From positions 1 to 48,298 of the forward strand of contig DGUV01000037.1 in the NCBI GenBank assembly GCA_002395775.1: 48,298 nucleotides of DNA, in the 5' to 3' direction. This document shows positions 7,957 through 16,165 of this stretch, piece by piece. The translations under genes and the position numbers were made by a program. The stretch is from Prevotellaceae bacterium UBA4301. Lineage in GTDB: Bacteria; Bacteroidota; Bacteroidia; Bacteroidales; Bacteroidaceae. Below the pieces are notes generated by a model, which saw only the letters and a program-made list of their open reading frames with translations, was not told where the DNA came from and searched no databases. Position 1 is the stretch's first letter, and each line of letters begins with the position of its first letter.

Positions 7957-9311
7957 TATCGCAAGAATAATTCGTTGAGGAAAATGAAGGCAATGGCCAA
8001 CGGAGCCACCCAACGCACCAGGAAGATGTAGAGCCGGAAGAAACGGATGCGAAGTCTCCCACTGTTCGTGACTTCGTTATAGACCAATTGACGATCGAGT
8101 CGCCATCCCACAAACAGGCATATGATGATACCCCCCAAGGGCAAGATGATTTTGGCCGAAACATAATCGAAGAGGTCAAACAAGCACAAGCCTCCAATCT
8201 GGAAATTGTTCCAGATGCCCATCGAAAGCGAGCATGCCACCGCCAAGAGAATGCAACCCAGAGTCACCATCCATGCTGCACTCTTGCGACTGAAATGCCA
8301 CTCCTCATGGATGTAGGCCGTGACCGGTTCATGGAGCGAAATGGCACTGGTGAGTGCCGACAGAAGCAACAACAAATAGAAGAGTCCCGAGAACAGATAG
8401 CCTATGATTGGGACGCTGTGGAAAGCGATGTTGAAGACATGGGGCAGAGTGATGAACACCAGCCCAGGCCCCTCGCCAGGCTCTACGCCAGGAACCGAAA
8501 AGACAGCCGGAAAGATGATGAAACCGCACAAAATGGCCACGCAGGTATCAATCAGGCTCACATTCATGGCCGTCTTCGCCAGATTGGTATCGGGACCAAA
8601 GTACGAAGCATAGGTACACAGGCAACCCATGGCCAGGCTGAGCGAATAGAACGCCTGCCCTACTGCACTGAGCACCACCGTGGGTGTGACTTTCGAGAAG
8701 TCGGGGCGCAACAGAAAGGTGATACCCTCGGTGAAACCACTCATCGAGAATGAACAGATAACCAGTACGGCAATGATGAGCAGAAGCATGGGCATCATCA
8801 ACTTGGAAAAGCGTTCAATGCCTCGCTCCACCCCCCGTACAATAACGAAGTGTGTCATGAGCATGAAGACAACGGCATAGGCCACAGGTTCCCAGGGACT
8901 GCTGACAAAGTCGTTGAAAAAGGCCTTATAATCATGGTCGCCCGACAGGCGGTTGGCAAACGATGCCACCGTATAGTGCAAGGTCCATCCCGCCACGACG
9001 ATGTAGTAGCACGAGATGAAGAACGCCACAAATACCCCCTCGATGCCCCCAATGCGCCACCAAGATTTTGGAGCGAGTTTGCGGAAGGCAGTAATCGTGT
9101 TGGCATGCGTGTTCCGTCCAATGACAAACTCGCTCACCATGACAGGAACACCTATGAAGAACACACTAAACAAATAGATGAGAATGAAAGCTGCGCCACC
9201 ATTGTTCCCGACTTCGGTGGGAAAGCGCCACACATTGCCCAGCCCCACTGCCGATCCGGCAGCAGCGAGCACCACTCCAAGCTTCGAACCAAAACTACCT
9301 CGATGTGACAT
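7956..9311 (-). CDS. sodium-dependent transporter, NSS/SNF family (second copy)
   Basis: A 451-residue inner-membrane amino-acid symporter of the neurotransmitter:sodium symporter family. TM1 has the sodium- and substrate-site motif GSAVGLGNVWRFPTEVGNNGG (residues about 15-35). About 11 hydrophobic helices follow, including FSLAMGCLCTYASYFGPDTN. The ATG overlaps the stop of the upstream paralogue (TGATG) and its own stop overlaps the next start (TAATG), so translation is coupled through the operon. Bacterial relatives include TnaT and MhsT, tryptophan/hydrophobic amino-acid carriers. The lyase two genes downstream makes aromatic amino acids the likely substrates (inference). Confidence 0.92.
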   Translation of the reverse strand: MSHRGSFGSKLGVVLAAAGSAVGLGNVWRFPTEVGNNGGAAFILIYLFSVFFIGVPVMVSEFVIGRNTHANTITAFRKLAPKSWWRIGGIEGVFVAFFISCYYIVVAGWTLHYTVASFANRLSGDHDYKAFFNDFVSSPWEPVAYAVVFMLMTHFVIVRGVERGIERFSKLMMPMLLLIIAVLVICSFSMSGFTEGITFLLRPDFSKVTPTVVLSAVGQAFYSLSLAMGCLCTYASYFGPDTNLAKTAMNVSLIDTCVAILCGFIIFPAVFSVPGVEPGEGPGLVFITLPHVFNIAFHSVPIIGYLFSGLFYLLLLLSALTSAISLHEPVTAYIHEEWHFSRKSAAWMVTLGCILLAVACSLSMGIWNNFQIGGLCLFDLFDYVSAKIILPLGGIIICLFVGWRLDRQLVYNEVTNSGRLRIRFFRLYIFLVRWVAPLAIAFIFLNELFLR

Positions 9312-10672
9312 CAGTTTGCAATTTCATTAAGGAATACGATACCCACTCCGATGGGAGCCACCCAACGAATGAGGAACAACAGGATGCGAAGACCCCGAAC
9401 ACGGAGCCTGCCTCCGTTGGTAAGCTGGTCAACGACAAAACGACGGTCGAGATACCACTCCACAAACATCGTTATCAAGATACCGCCTAAAGGCATGAGG
9501 AACTTGGCCGTGAGGAAGTCGAAGAGGTCAAAGAATCCTCTGTTCCATATCTTCACATCGCTCCACGGGCCAAACGAAAGCGAACAGGCAGCGCCCAGCA
9601 CAATGCACACCACCGTGACTACTATAGCGGCACGCTGACGCGAAAGATGGTAGTTCTCGTGGATGAAGGCTGTAGCAATTTCGTGCATGGAGATGGTACT
9701 CGTCAGGGCGGCTAAGAGCAAGAGCACATAGAACATGCCCGAGAACAGATAGCCCAGAACGGGCAAACCGGAGAAGGCTTCATTGAAGACGTGAGGCAAA
9801 GTGATATAGACCAAGCCAGGACCTGCGTCAGGTGCTACTCCTGCCACAGAGAATACGGCAGGAAAGATGATGAAGCCACTGAGAATGGCCACTGCAGAAT
9901 CGATGATACAAACATTCAAGGCCGATGAAACGAGAGGCGTGTCGGGTTTGAAATAGGAGGCGTATGTGGCCAAGCACCCCAGTCCCACACTCAATGAAAA
10001 GAATGCCTGTCCCATGGCCGAGAGCACAACGCCTGTGGTCACCTTGGAAAAGTCGGGACGCAACAGGAAACGCAATCCCTCTTCTGCCCCTGGCATCGTA
10101 AGCGAACAGCACACGAGCACCAATATGATGAGCAGCAACACAGGCATCATGACTTTGGAAAAACGCTCTATGCCTCGCTCCACGCCACGCGAAACAACGT
10201 AGTGGGTAACCAACAGGAAGACCATCTGAAAGATAAGCGGTTTCCAGGGATTCGAGACGAAACGTTGGAACACAGCTCCAAAGTCCTGACCAGCTGTAAG
10301 TTGGTTGGCAAAAGACTGTACCGTGTAGTGAAGCGTCCAACCCGCCACTACGCTATAGAACGAGAGCACAAGAATGCCACCCAGCACACCCATGAAGCCC
10401 GCCACTATCCAGGGTTTGCCTGGAGCGAGCGTCCGATAGGCTCCAACGGTGTTGGCCTTGCTACCTCGTCCTATCACGAACTCGGCCAGCATAACCGGCA
10501 TGGCCAGCAAGAAGACGAAGCAGAGGTAAACGAGAATGAAGGCTGCGCCACCATTGTTCCCGACTTCGGTGGGGAAACGCCAGATGTTGCCCAGCCCCAC
10601 AGCCGAACCCGCAGACGCCAGAATCACACCCAGACGGCTTCCGAAATTACCCCTCTTGCCGGAATCAACCAT
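9311..10672 (-). CDS. sodium-dependent transporter, NSS/SNF family (first copy)
   Basis: A second NSS symporter, 453 residues from the ATG at 10672. The conserved GSAVGLGNIWRFPTEVGNNGG lies near residues 20-40. A start at 10744 would read back through the promoter, so the internal ATG, 30 bases past the -7 box, is preferred. Protein and DNA remain similar to the following copy: the stretches around 9184-9255 and 10535-10606 are almost identical. This points to a tandem duplication. It is the first gene of the operon and probably imports amino acids with sodium. Specificity between the two copies may differ. Confidence 0.92.
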   Translation of the reverse strand: MVDSGKRGNFGSRLGVILASAGSAVGLGNIWRFPTEVGNNGGAAFILVYLCFVFLLAMPVMLAEFVIGRGSKANTVGAYRTLAPGKPWIVAGFMGVLGGILVLSFYSVVAGWTLHYTVQSFANQLTAGQDFGAVFQRFVSNPWKPLIFQMVFLLVTHYVVSRGVERGIERFSKVMMPVLLLIILVLVCCSLTMPGAEEGLRFLLRPDFSKVTTGVVLSAMGQAFFSLSVGLGCLATYASYFKPDTPLVSSALNVCIIDSAVAILSGFIIFPAVFSVAGVAPDAGPGLVYITLPHVFNEAFSGLPVLGYLFSGMFYVLLLLAALTSTISMHEIATAFIHENYHLSRQRAAIVVTVVCIVLGAACSLSFGPWSDVKIWNRGFFDLFDFLTAKFLMPLGGILITMFVEWYLDRRFVVDQLTNGGRLRVRGLRILLFLIRWVAPIGVGIVFLNEIAN

Positions 10673-10701
10673 TTTTACCTTATAATTTTTTAGAAAAACA
10701 C

Positions 10702-10733
10702 TGCAAAAATACGAAAACTTTCGTAATTTTGCA
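10702..10733. promoter_or_regulatory. near-palindromic divergent promoter
   Basis: Two 15-base arms, 10702-10716 and 10719-10733, form an inverted repeat with one mismatch and a 2-base centre. Each arm carries an outward -7 box: TATTTTTG on the minus strand (10704-10711) and TAATTTTG on the plus strand (10724-10731). The base quartet 19 bases upstream of each (-33 position) falls on the other box (TTGC at 10731-10734, CTGC at 10701-10704). The two promoters therefore overlap and serve the symporter/lyase operon and the vanZ-like gene. Confidence 0.7.
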
Positions 10734-10748
10734 ACAAAATACAATATA

Positions 10749-11135
10749 ATGAAAGCACCTTACCTAAAAAGATACCCCTTGAGTCACTTTGTGGCAGCCG
10801 TAATCATCATTCTATCGCTTGCCCCCATTCCCGAGGTCCCTCATTTGCCTGACATTAATCTGCTCGACAAGTGGGTCCACTTTGTCATGTATGGAGGTTT
10901 GTGCCTCGTCATCTGGTGGGAATACCTGCACCAGCACCAGTGCATTAACTGGCTGCATATGACCATCGGTGCCATAGTGCTGCCCGTGGCCTTAGGGGGC
11001 CTGCTTGAGTTGGCGCAAGCCTACCTCACCACCTGTCGCAGCGGTGAGTGGCTCGACTTTGTGGCCGATGCCGTCGGAGTGTTGCTGGGAGCCCTGATAG
11101 GCTATCCTACGACTTCCAGATTTTATAAGGGTTAG
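10749..11135 (+). CDS. VanZ-like family membrane protein
   Basis: A 128-residue inner-membrane protein with four predicted transmembrane helices. The VanZ-type pattern includes DKWVHFVMYGGLCLVIW and the C-terminal LLELAQAYLTTCRSGEWLDFVADAVGVLLG. Family members are widespread and of unsettled function. Only a few are linked to teicoplanin resistance, and nothing here suggests a resistance operon. The leader from the promoter at 10724-10731 is short (about 14 bases). Its 3' end overlaps the convergent CYTH gene by 29 bases. Confidence 0.88.
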   Translation: MKAPYLKRYPLSHFVAAVIIILSLAPIPEVPHLPDINLLDKWVHFVMYGGLCLVIWWEYLHQHQCINWLHMTIGAIVLPVALGGLLELAQAYLTTCRSGEWLDFVADAVGVLLGALIGYPTTSRFYKG

Positions 11136-11586
11136 CCCGTAGGTGGGCATTGTAATACCGACGGTCGCCAGTGACCTCCTTTCCGATGAAATCGGGCTTC
11201 TCGAACACATCGTCCTCGCTGCGCAGTTCTATCTCGGCCACCACAAGGCCCTCATTGTCACCATGGAATTCGTCCACCTCCCAGGTGTGTTCCCCATCGG
11301 GACTCTTCACCAGATAGCGGTGTTTGTCGATGATGCCTGGCTCACACAACAGGAGCAGGTCACGGGCATCGCTGACGGAGATTTCCGTCTCAAACTCATA
11401 ACGTGAAAGGCCCTCGGGGCCTGCGGGCCCTTTGATGGTGATGTAGGCCCGTTGGTCACGAATGCGGATGCGCACTGTGCGACCTGGCCTCGTGCCTATA
11501 TAGCCCTGACAGATGTGACTGACGGCAAAGGCTTGTCCCTTGAAGTCGCCCCGGACGAGGAACTTCCTCTCAATTTCCTGTGCCAC
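11107..11586 (-). CDS. CYTH domain protein (inorganic triphosphatase-like)
   Basis: A 159-residue single-domain CYTH protein. The N-terminal EIERKFLV signature (residues 4-11) is followed by alternating charged strands (TVRIRIRDQRAYITIKG, SRYEFETEI, HRYLV, WEVDEFHG, VAEIELRSEDD) that line the triphosphate tunnel with acidic and basic residues. Family members hydrolyse inorganic triphosphate or thiamine triphosphate, and some are class IV adenylate cyclases. The start is GTG, 7 bases after the stop of the 48-residue membrane protein. It is the last gene of the fadD-prfB transcription unit and overlaps the end of the vanZ-like gene on the other strand. Confidence 0.88.
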   Translation of the reverse strand: MAQEIERKFLVRGDFKGQAFAVSHICQGYIGTRPGRTVRIRIRDQRAYITIKGPAGPEGLSRYEFETEISVSDARDLLLLCEPGIIDKHRYLVKSPDGEHTWEVDEFHGDNEGLVVAEIELRSEDDVFEKPDFIGKEVTGDRRYYNAHLRANPYKIWKS

Positions 11587-11593
11587 GCTTCAA

Positions 11594-11740
11594 TCAGTAC
11601 ATGAGCACAGCCACCAACACTACGCACAGAACGACCAGTGCAATGATGATTCCACGAATCACCTTGCGGGCTTGTTCCTCTTCGTGTGCAGCATGCTTGG
11701 CTGCCTTTTTTTTCCGGTTTTCTTTTTTAATGCTTGCCAT
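11594..11740 (-). CDS. 48-residue single-pass membrane protein
   Basis: A small gene on the minus strand, ATG at 11740 and TGA at 11594-11596. The first half is very basic and hydrophilic (MASIKKENRKKKAAKHAAHE to about residue 26). It is followed by one strongly hydrophobic helix, GIIIALVVLCVVLVAVLMY (about 30-48), that ends the protein. The charge pattern predicts a tail-anchored protein with the N-terminus in the cytoplasm. It fills the gap between prfB and the CYTH gene, in the same direction and 7 bases from the latter. No family is recognised. Position, start codon and clean topology argue that it is real. Confidence 0.7.
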   Translation of the reverse strand: MASIKKENRKKKAAKHAAHEEEQARKVIRGIIIALVVLCVVLVAVLMY

Positions 11741-11790
11741 AGTATATTTTTTTAGGATTTTATAGAATCACATAGGAAAGAAGCAGGGAG

Positions 11791-12909
11791 CTACTCTGCT
11801 GTCTCGCCACCAAACTCCATGAGGTAGGCCTTGATGAAAGCGTCAATCTTGCCGTCCATCACGCCACCCACGTCACTGGTCTGATAGTTGGTGCGGTGGT
11901 CTTTCACTCGGCGGTCGTCAAAGACATAGCTCCGGATTTGGCTACCCCACTCTATCTTTTTCTTGCCTGCCTCCACCTTTGCCTGTTCCTGCATACGGTG
12001 TTGCAGTTCTTTGTCATAGAGCATTGAACGCAGCAGTCGCAAGGCATTTTCCTTATTCTTGGGTTGGTCACGCGTCTCGGTGTTTTCGATAAGGATTTCC
12101 TCTTCCTCGCCCGTGTAGGGATCCTTGTATTGGTAGCGCAGACGCACACCCGACTCCACCTTGTTGACGTTCTGGCCACCGGCGCCACTGGAACGGAACG
12201 TGTCCCATGAGATGCGGGCCTGCTCGATGTTCACTTCGATGCTGTCGTCCACCAATGGGGTCACAAAGACTGAGGCAAATGAGGTCATGCGCTTGCCTTG
12301 AGCATTGTAGGGAGACACGCGCACCAGGCGATGCACGCCATTCTCACTCTTCAGATAGCCGTAGGCATAGTCGCCCATGATTTCGAGTGTGCAGGTCTTG
12401 ATGCCTGCGTCGTCTCCGTCAAGCAGATTGCTCACCGTGCACTTGTAGCCGTTCGACTCTGCCCATCGCATGTACATGCGCATGAGCATCTGAGCCCAAT
12501 CCTGCGCCTCAGTGCCACCGGCTCCAGCATTGATTTTCAGCACGGCATCCATCTGATCTTCCTCTCTGCGGAGCATGTTCTTAAGTTCCAAGTTCTCGAT
12601 GGCCTCGAGGGCGCGGTGGTAGAGGTCGTCGATTTCCTGTTCGGTCACCAGTTCTTCCTTATAGTACTCGCATGCCAGTTCAAGCTCATCGGCCAAGCTC
12701 TTCACTTCATTGTAGCTTTTAATCCATTTCTCCAGCCCTTTCACGAGTTTCATCTGGACCTCGGCCCGCTTTTGGTCGTCCCAGAAGCCGGGGGCTTGGG
12801 TGCGCAACTGCTCTTCCTCGAGTTGCATCTGCTTGCCATCAATGTTTAAGTATCGGTGTAGTGCCGCGGTTCGGTCTTTAATTTCCTTGAGTTGTTCTAT
12901 TGTTATCAT
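11791..12909 (-). CDS. prfB: peptide chain release factor 2
   Basis: RF2 ends translation at UGA and UAA codons. The 372 residues contain the catalytic GGQ in SSGAGGQNVNKVESGVR (about 243-259) and the codon-recognition loop region LVRVSPYNAQGKRMTSF. That loop has SPY where the textbook RF2 tripeptide is SPF. The reading frame is continuous from ATG, without the in-frame TGA and frameshift site found after codon 25 in many bacteria. The gene lies 17 bases after the acyl-CoA synthetase gene and is probably co-transcribed with it. Confidence 0.95.
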   Translation of the reverse strand: MITIEQLKEIKDRTAALHRYLNIDGKQMQLEEEQLRTQAPGFWDDQKRAEVQMKLVKGLEKWIKSYNEVKSLADELELACEYYKEELVTEQEIDDLYHRALEAIENLELKNMLRREEDQMDAVLKINAGAGGTEAQDWAQMLMRMYMRWAESNGYKCTVSNLLDGDDAGIKTCTLEIMGDYAYGYLKSENGVHRLVRVSPYNAQGKRMTSFASVFVTPLVDDSIEVNIEQARISWDTFRSSGAGGQNVNKVESGVRLRYQYKDPYTGEEEEILIENTETRDQPKNKENALRLLRSMLYDKELQHRMQEQAKVEAGKKKIEWGSQIRSYVFDDRRVKDHRTNYQTSDVGGVMDGKIDAFIKAYLMEFGGETAE

Positions 12910-12926
12910 ATTTTATCTTAGCCTCA

Positions 12927-14735
12927 TTACTCTTCGTACATTCTCTCGATTTCCTTCTTGTAGTTTTCATACACCACAGGGCGCTTCACCTTCAGGGTGT
13001 TGGTGAGTTCGCCACGCTCCATACTGAAGGGCTCGGGCAGCAAAGTGATACGCTTCACCTGCTCATAGTGGGCCAATTCCTGCTGCATGGTCTCGATGCG
13101 TTCCATGACAAAGTCGCGCACTTCCTCGTTGCCGCAGAGTTCGGCACGATTCTTGAACTCGATGTGATGCTTGCGAGCCCACTCTTCCAGGACGGCGTAG
13201 TCGGGGATGATGAGTGCCGAGACGAACTTGTGACGGTCTGCAATGAGCACGGCCTGGTCAATGTAGCGGTCCACGACAAGTTTTGTCTCTATCATTTGCG
13301 GAGCTATGTACTTGCCATTGCTGGTCTTGAAAAGGTCCTTGATGCGGTCGGTCAAGAACAGTTCTCCGTCTTTCATGTAACCGGCATCGCCTGTGTGGAA
13401 CCAGCCCTCGTCGTCAATGACATTGGCGGTGACCTCAGCCTTACGGAAGTAGCCCTTGGTGATGGTCTCGCCCTTAAGCAGTATCTCGTTGTTCTCGCCA
13501 ATCTTCACCTCCACGCCCGGCAACAGTCGGCCCACCGAACCCAGTGTGATGGGTTTGTCAACGTGGTCGCACGACACGGTAGCGGTGGATTCCGTGAGTC
13601 CGTAGCCCACTATCATTCCTATGCCTGCCGCATGGACAAACTCCTCCACCTCCACGGGCACAGCGGCTCCTGCCGTGGGGAAGAAATTCTGTCGTTCCAG
13701 CCCCAGATTCTTGAGAAGAAGAGCAATGACGGTCTTCTCGTAGAACTTGTACTTCATCTTCAATGACAGAGGAGGTACGAGTCCTCGCATACGGTATTTC
13801 ACGTTGTACTCCTTGCCCACCCGAAGGGCATCGAGCATGAGTGTGCGCTGCACAGCACTGCTTTGATGAATCTTCTCCTGCACCCCGGCAAACACCTTTT
13901 CCCAGAAACGAGGCACGGCGGCCATGCAGGTCGGATGAACCTCAAGCATGGACTGCAATACATCCTGAGGCCGCAGGTTCACGGCCAGTGTGCAACCGAA
14001 TCCCACGCCGAGATAACTCCACGCGCGCTCAAAGATATGGGTAAAGGGGAGAAAGTTCATGATGACGTCCTTTTCTGTCAAGGGCAACACACCCACATGG
14101 CCGCGGAAAGCAGCAGCATATTGCCTATGGGTCTGCATCACACCTTTCGAAAGGCCCGTGGTTCCGCTTGTGTAAAGGATATTGGCCAGGTCATCGGGTT
14201 GCAGTTCATCAGACCGGCGTTCCACCTCATCCTGATAAGGCAGTCCCTCGCCCAGTTCCAGAAACTCGTCGAAGGAAATGCTCGTCTTGTCCTGTGGGTT
14301 TTTCTTCACCTTGGGGTCGAAGATGATGAGTTGCTTGACATGCGGTTCAATTTGCATCACGCGCACGGCCGTATCATATTGGAATTGTTCTCCCACGAAG
14401 ATGTAGCGGACATTAGCATCCGACACCATGTAGCGCACCTGCTGTTCGCTGCTGGTGGCATAAAAGGGGATGGTGACGGCACGGATGCCGTAGGCTCCAT
14501 AGTCACAGAACAGACATTCTGGCTTGTTTTGGGAGAAAACGGCTACCTTCTCCTGTACCTCTACGCCCAGAGCAAGAAGTGCGTTGCTCACGAGTCTGAC
14601 CTTGCGTGAAAACTCGTTCCACGAGATTTCGCACCACTTGCCAAGGTCGTAATCACGATACATCAAGGCCACACGGTCGCCGTAGCGCTCTGCCTGAGAG
14701 TGAATCAAACGGCACAAAGGAGTTTCATTAAGCAT
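12927..14735 (-). CDS. long-chain fatty acid-CoA ligase (AMP-forming)
   Basis: A 602-residue ANL-superfamily enzyme that activates long-chain fatty acids to acyl-CoA through an acyl-adenylate. Motifs in order are ILYTSGTTGLSKGVMQTH (ATP loop, about 187-204), the linker-type GYGLTESTATVSCD, GWFHTGDAGYMKDGELFLTDR and a C-terminal SNGKYIAPQMIE. Length and motif spacing fit the FadD15/long-chain type found in Bacteroidota, usually cytosolic or membrane-associated. It is the first gene of a unit with prfB, the small membrane protein and the CYTH gene, behind the promoter at 14760-14791. Confidence 0.92.
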   Translation of the reverse strand: MLNETPLCRLIHSQAERYGDRVALMYRDYDLGKWCEISWNEFSRKVRLVSNALLALGVEVQEKVAVFSQNKPECLFCDYGAYGIRAVTIPFYATSSEQQVRYMVSDANVRYIFVGEQFQYDTAVRVMQIEPHVKQLIIFDPKVKKNPQDKTSISFDEFLELGEGLPYQDEVERRSDELQPDDLANILYTSGTTGLSKGVMQTHRQYAAAFRGHVGVLPLTEKDVIMNFLPFTHIFERAWSYLGVGFGCTLAVNLRPQDVLQSMLEVHPTCMAAVPRFWEKVFAGVQEKIHQSSAVQRTLMLDALRVGKEYNVKYRMRGLVPPLSLKMKYKFYEKTVIALLLKNLGLERQNFFPTAGAAVPVEVEEFVHAAGIGMIVGYGLTESTATVSCDHVDKPITLGSVGRLLPGVEVKIGENNEILLKGETITKGYFRKAEVTANVIDDEGWFHTGDAGYMKDGELFLTDRIKDLFKTSNGKYIAPQMIETKLVVDRYIDQAVLIADRHKFVSALIIPDYAVLEEWARKHHIEFKNRAELCGNEEVRDFVMERIETMQQELAHYEQVKRITLLPEPFSMERGELTNTLKVKRPVVYENYKKEIERMYEE

Positions 14736-14759
14736 AGCTATCCTAATTTAATCACCTTG

Positions 14760-14791
14760 CAAAGTTACGAATAAGCGAGGAGAAAAGCAAA
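14760..14791 (-). promoter_or_regulatory. promoter of the acyl-CoA synthetase/prfB unit
   Basis: On the minus strand TTTG (788-791 of this kilobase) is followed after 20 bases by TAACTTTG (14760-14767). It lies 25 bases before the ATG of the ligase gene. Confidence 0.65.
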
Positions 14792-14804
14792 AAATATCGG
14801 CATT

Positions 14805-16136
14805 TTATCGTCCTATCCAAGCTTCGGGATTGAGCAGGGAGGTCTCCTTGCGGAGCTGGAAGTGCAGCACATACTGCCCCGTGCCATCGTTGGCCACGGT
14901 GCCCAGCAGGTCGCGGGCCTTCACTTTCTTGCCCTTGTGGACAATGACAGACGAGAGGTTGCAATAAACCGAGATATAACTGCCGTGGCGCACAAGCACG
15001 TTTTTCATTCCACCGAAGGAAAAGACTGCCGACACCTCGCCATCGAACACTGCACGAGCACGAGCACCAGCACGGCCCACATAGTTGGTGCCCTTGCTCG
15101 TGAGCACCACATGGGAGTGGCCTGAGGTGTTGCTGCCATAGTGGGCGCCTATCATATATTCGCCTGTGATGGGCACGGGCAACCGGCCTTTATTGTGGGC
15201 AAAGCTGCCGTTGAGTTTCTGTTCCTCAGGGGTGAGCCACTTCGAACTGGAGGCACTCGAACTTGACTTAACCGACGACTTCTTCTCCGTAGCAGTCTTT
15301 GCCGTTGAGGAAGTGCCTTTCTTCCTGGCAGCTTCTGCTGCAGCCTTACGTTTGGCCTCCTCTGCGGCCTTCCGACGAGCCTCAGCCTCGGCCTTCTTGC
15401 GGGCTTGCTCTATCTCATAGGCTATTACCTGATCTATCTTCTTCTGCAGGGCCACTATCTGCGACTGCTTGTCGGCCACCTGCTTCTGCAAGTCCTTGGC
15501 CTTCTTCTGCAGGGTGTTCACCTGACTTTGCTGCTCCACCTGCTGGCGAGCCAGCTTGGCACGTTCCTGCACCAGGACCTGCATCTTACGGTTCATCTCG
15601 CTCTTCAGCCCAAGCAACATGTTTTGCCGTTCCAAGAGTTCTATCTGACGAGCCTGCACCTGCTCACCCAGCGAACGCTCATAGGAGGCATACTGACGGG
15701 TGTAGCGCAAACGACGATACATTTGTGTTACATCGTTGGCCGAGAGGGCAAAGAGCAGCGAACTGTTGTTCTTCCTGTAAGCCTGAGCCATGCGCAGGGC
15801 GCGAGTGTACTTTTCTTTCTTTATGGTAAGGATGGAGTCGAGCACCTGTATTTCGGTCTGCACCGAGTCCACCAACCCCTGCAGACTGTCGAGGTCCTGC
15901 TCGGTATCGTGGATGTAGCGTACGCGAACCTCAATCTCCTGGTCGAGATACTGCAGCACCACCTGCCCCTTCTGCACGTCCTTACGAGCCTTCGACAGGT
16001 CGTTTTGCGATTTCTTCAGGTCTTTCTCCAGACGCGACTTCTGATTCTTGAGGTCCTTCACCTTCTTGCTGTTTTGGGCGAACAACGGACCCTGCACAAC
16101 AAACAGGAACAGGAGGAACAAGAGACTTTTCTTCAT
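14805..16136 (-). CDS. EnvC-like murein hydrolase activator (degenerate M23 domain)
   Basis: A 443-residue secreted protein: signal peptide (about 1-20, cleavage after LFA), a long coiled coil (about 25-270, rich in K, Q, E and L), a lysine/alanine/serine linker and a C-terminal LytM/M23 domain. In that domain the zinc site is incomplete. The HxxxD region reads GHSHVV without the aspartate, and the HxH motif reads VLHFQ with only one histidine. As in E. coli EnvC, it probably activates amidases for septal peptidoglycan splitting and does not cut itself. It is the last gene of the dut-TPR-DUF4292 operon. Confidence 0.88.
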   Translation of the reverse strand: MKKSLLFLLFLFVVQGPLFAQNSKKVKDLKNQKSRLEKDLKKSQNDLSKARKDVQKGQVVLQYLDQEIEVRVRYIHDTEQDLDSLQGLVDSVQTEIQVLDSILTIKKEKYTRALRMAQAYRKNNSSLLFALSANDVTQMYRRLRYTRQYASYERSLGEQVQARQIELLERQNMLLGLKSEMNRKMQVLVQERAKLARQQVEQQSQVNTLQKKAKDLQKQVADKQSQIVALQKKIDQVIAYEIEQARKKAEAEARRKAAEEAKRKAAAEAARKKGTSSTAKTATEKKSSVKSSSSASSSKWLTPEEQKLNGSFAHNKGRLPVPITGEYMIGAHYGSNTSGHSHVVLTSKGTNYVGRAGARARAVFDGEVSAVFSFGGMKNVLVRHGSYISVYCNLSSVIVHKGKKVKARDLLGTVANDGTGQYVLHFQLRKETSLLNPEAWIGR

Positions 16137-16165
16137 ATATAATCTTCAATTATTTCAGCAGGACA

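Noticed and set aside
10672..10744. Longer N-terminus of the first symporter, starting at 10744
   Set aside because: The extra codons lie in the promoter and lead upstream of its -7 box. The conserved NSS N-terminus begins at 10672.
10749..11135. Glycopeptide resistance gene (vanZ)
   Set aside because: Only the family fold is shared. No vanHAX or regulator genes are nearby, and most family members are unrelated to resistance.
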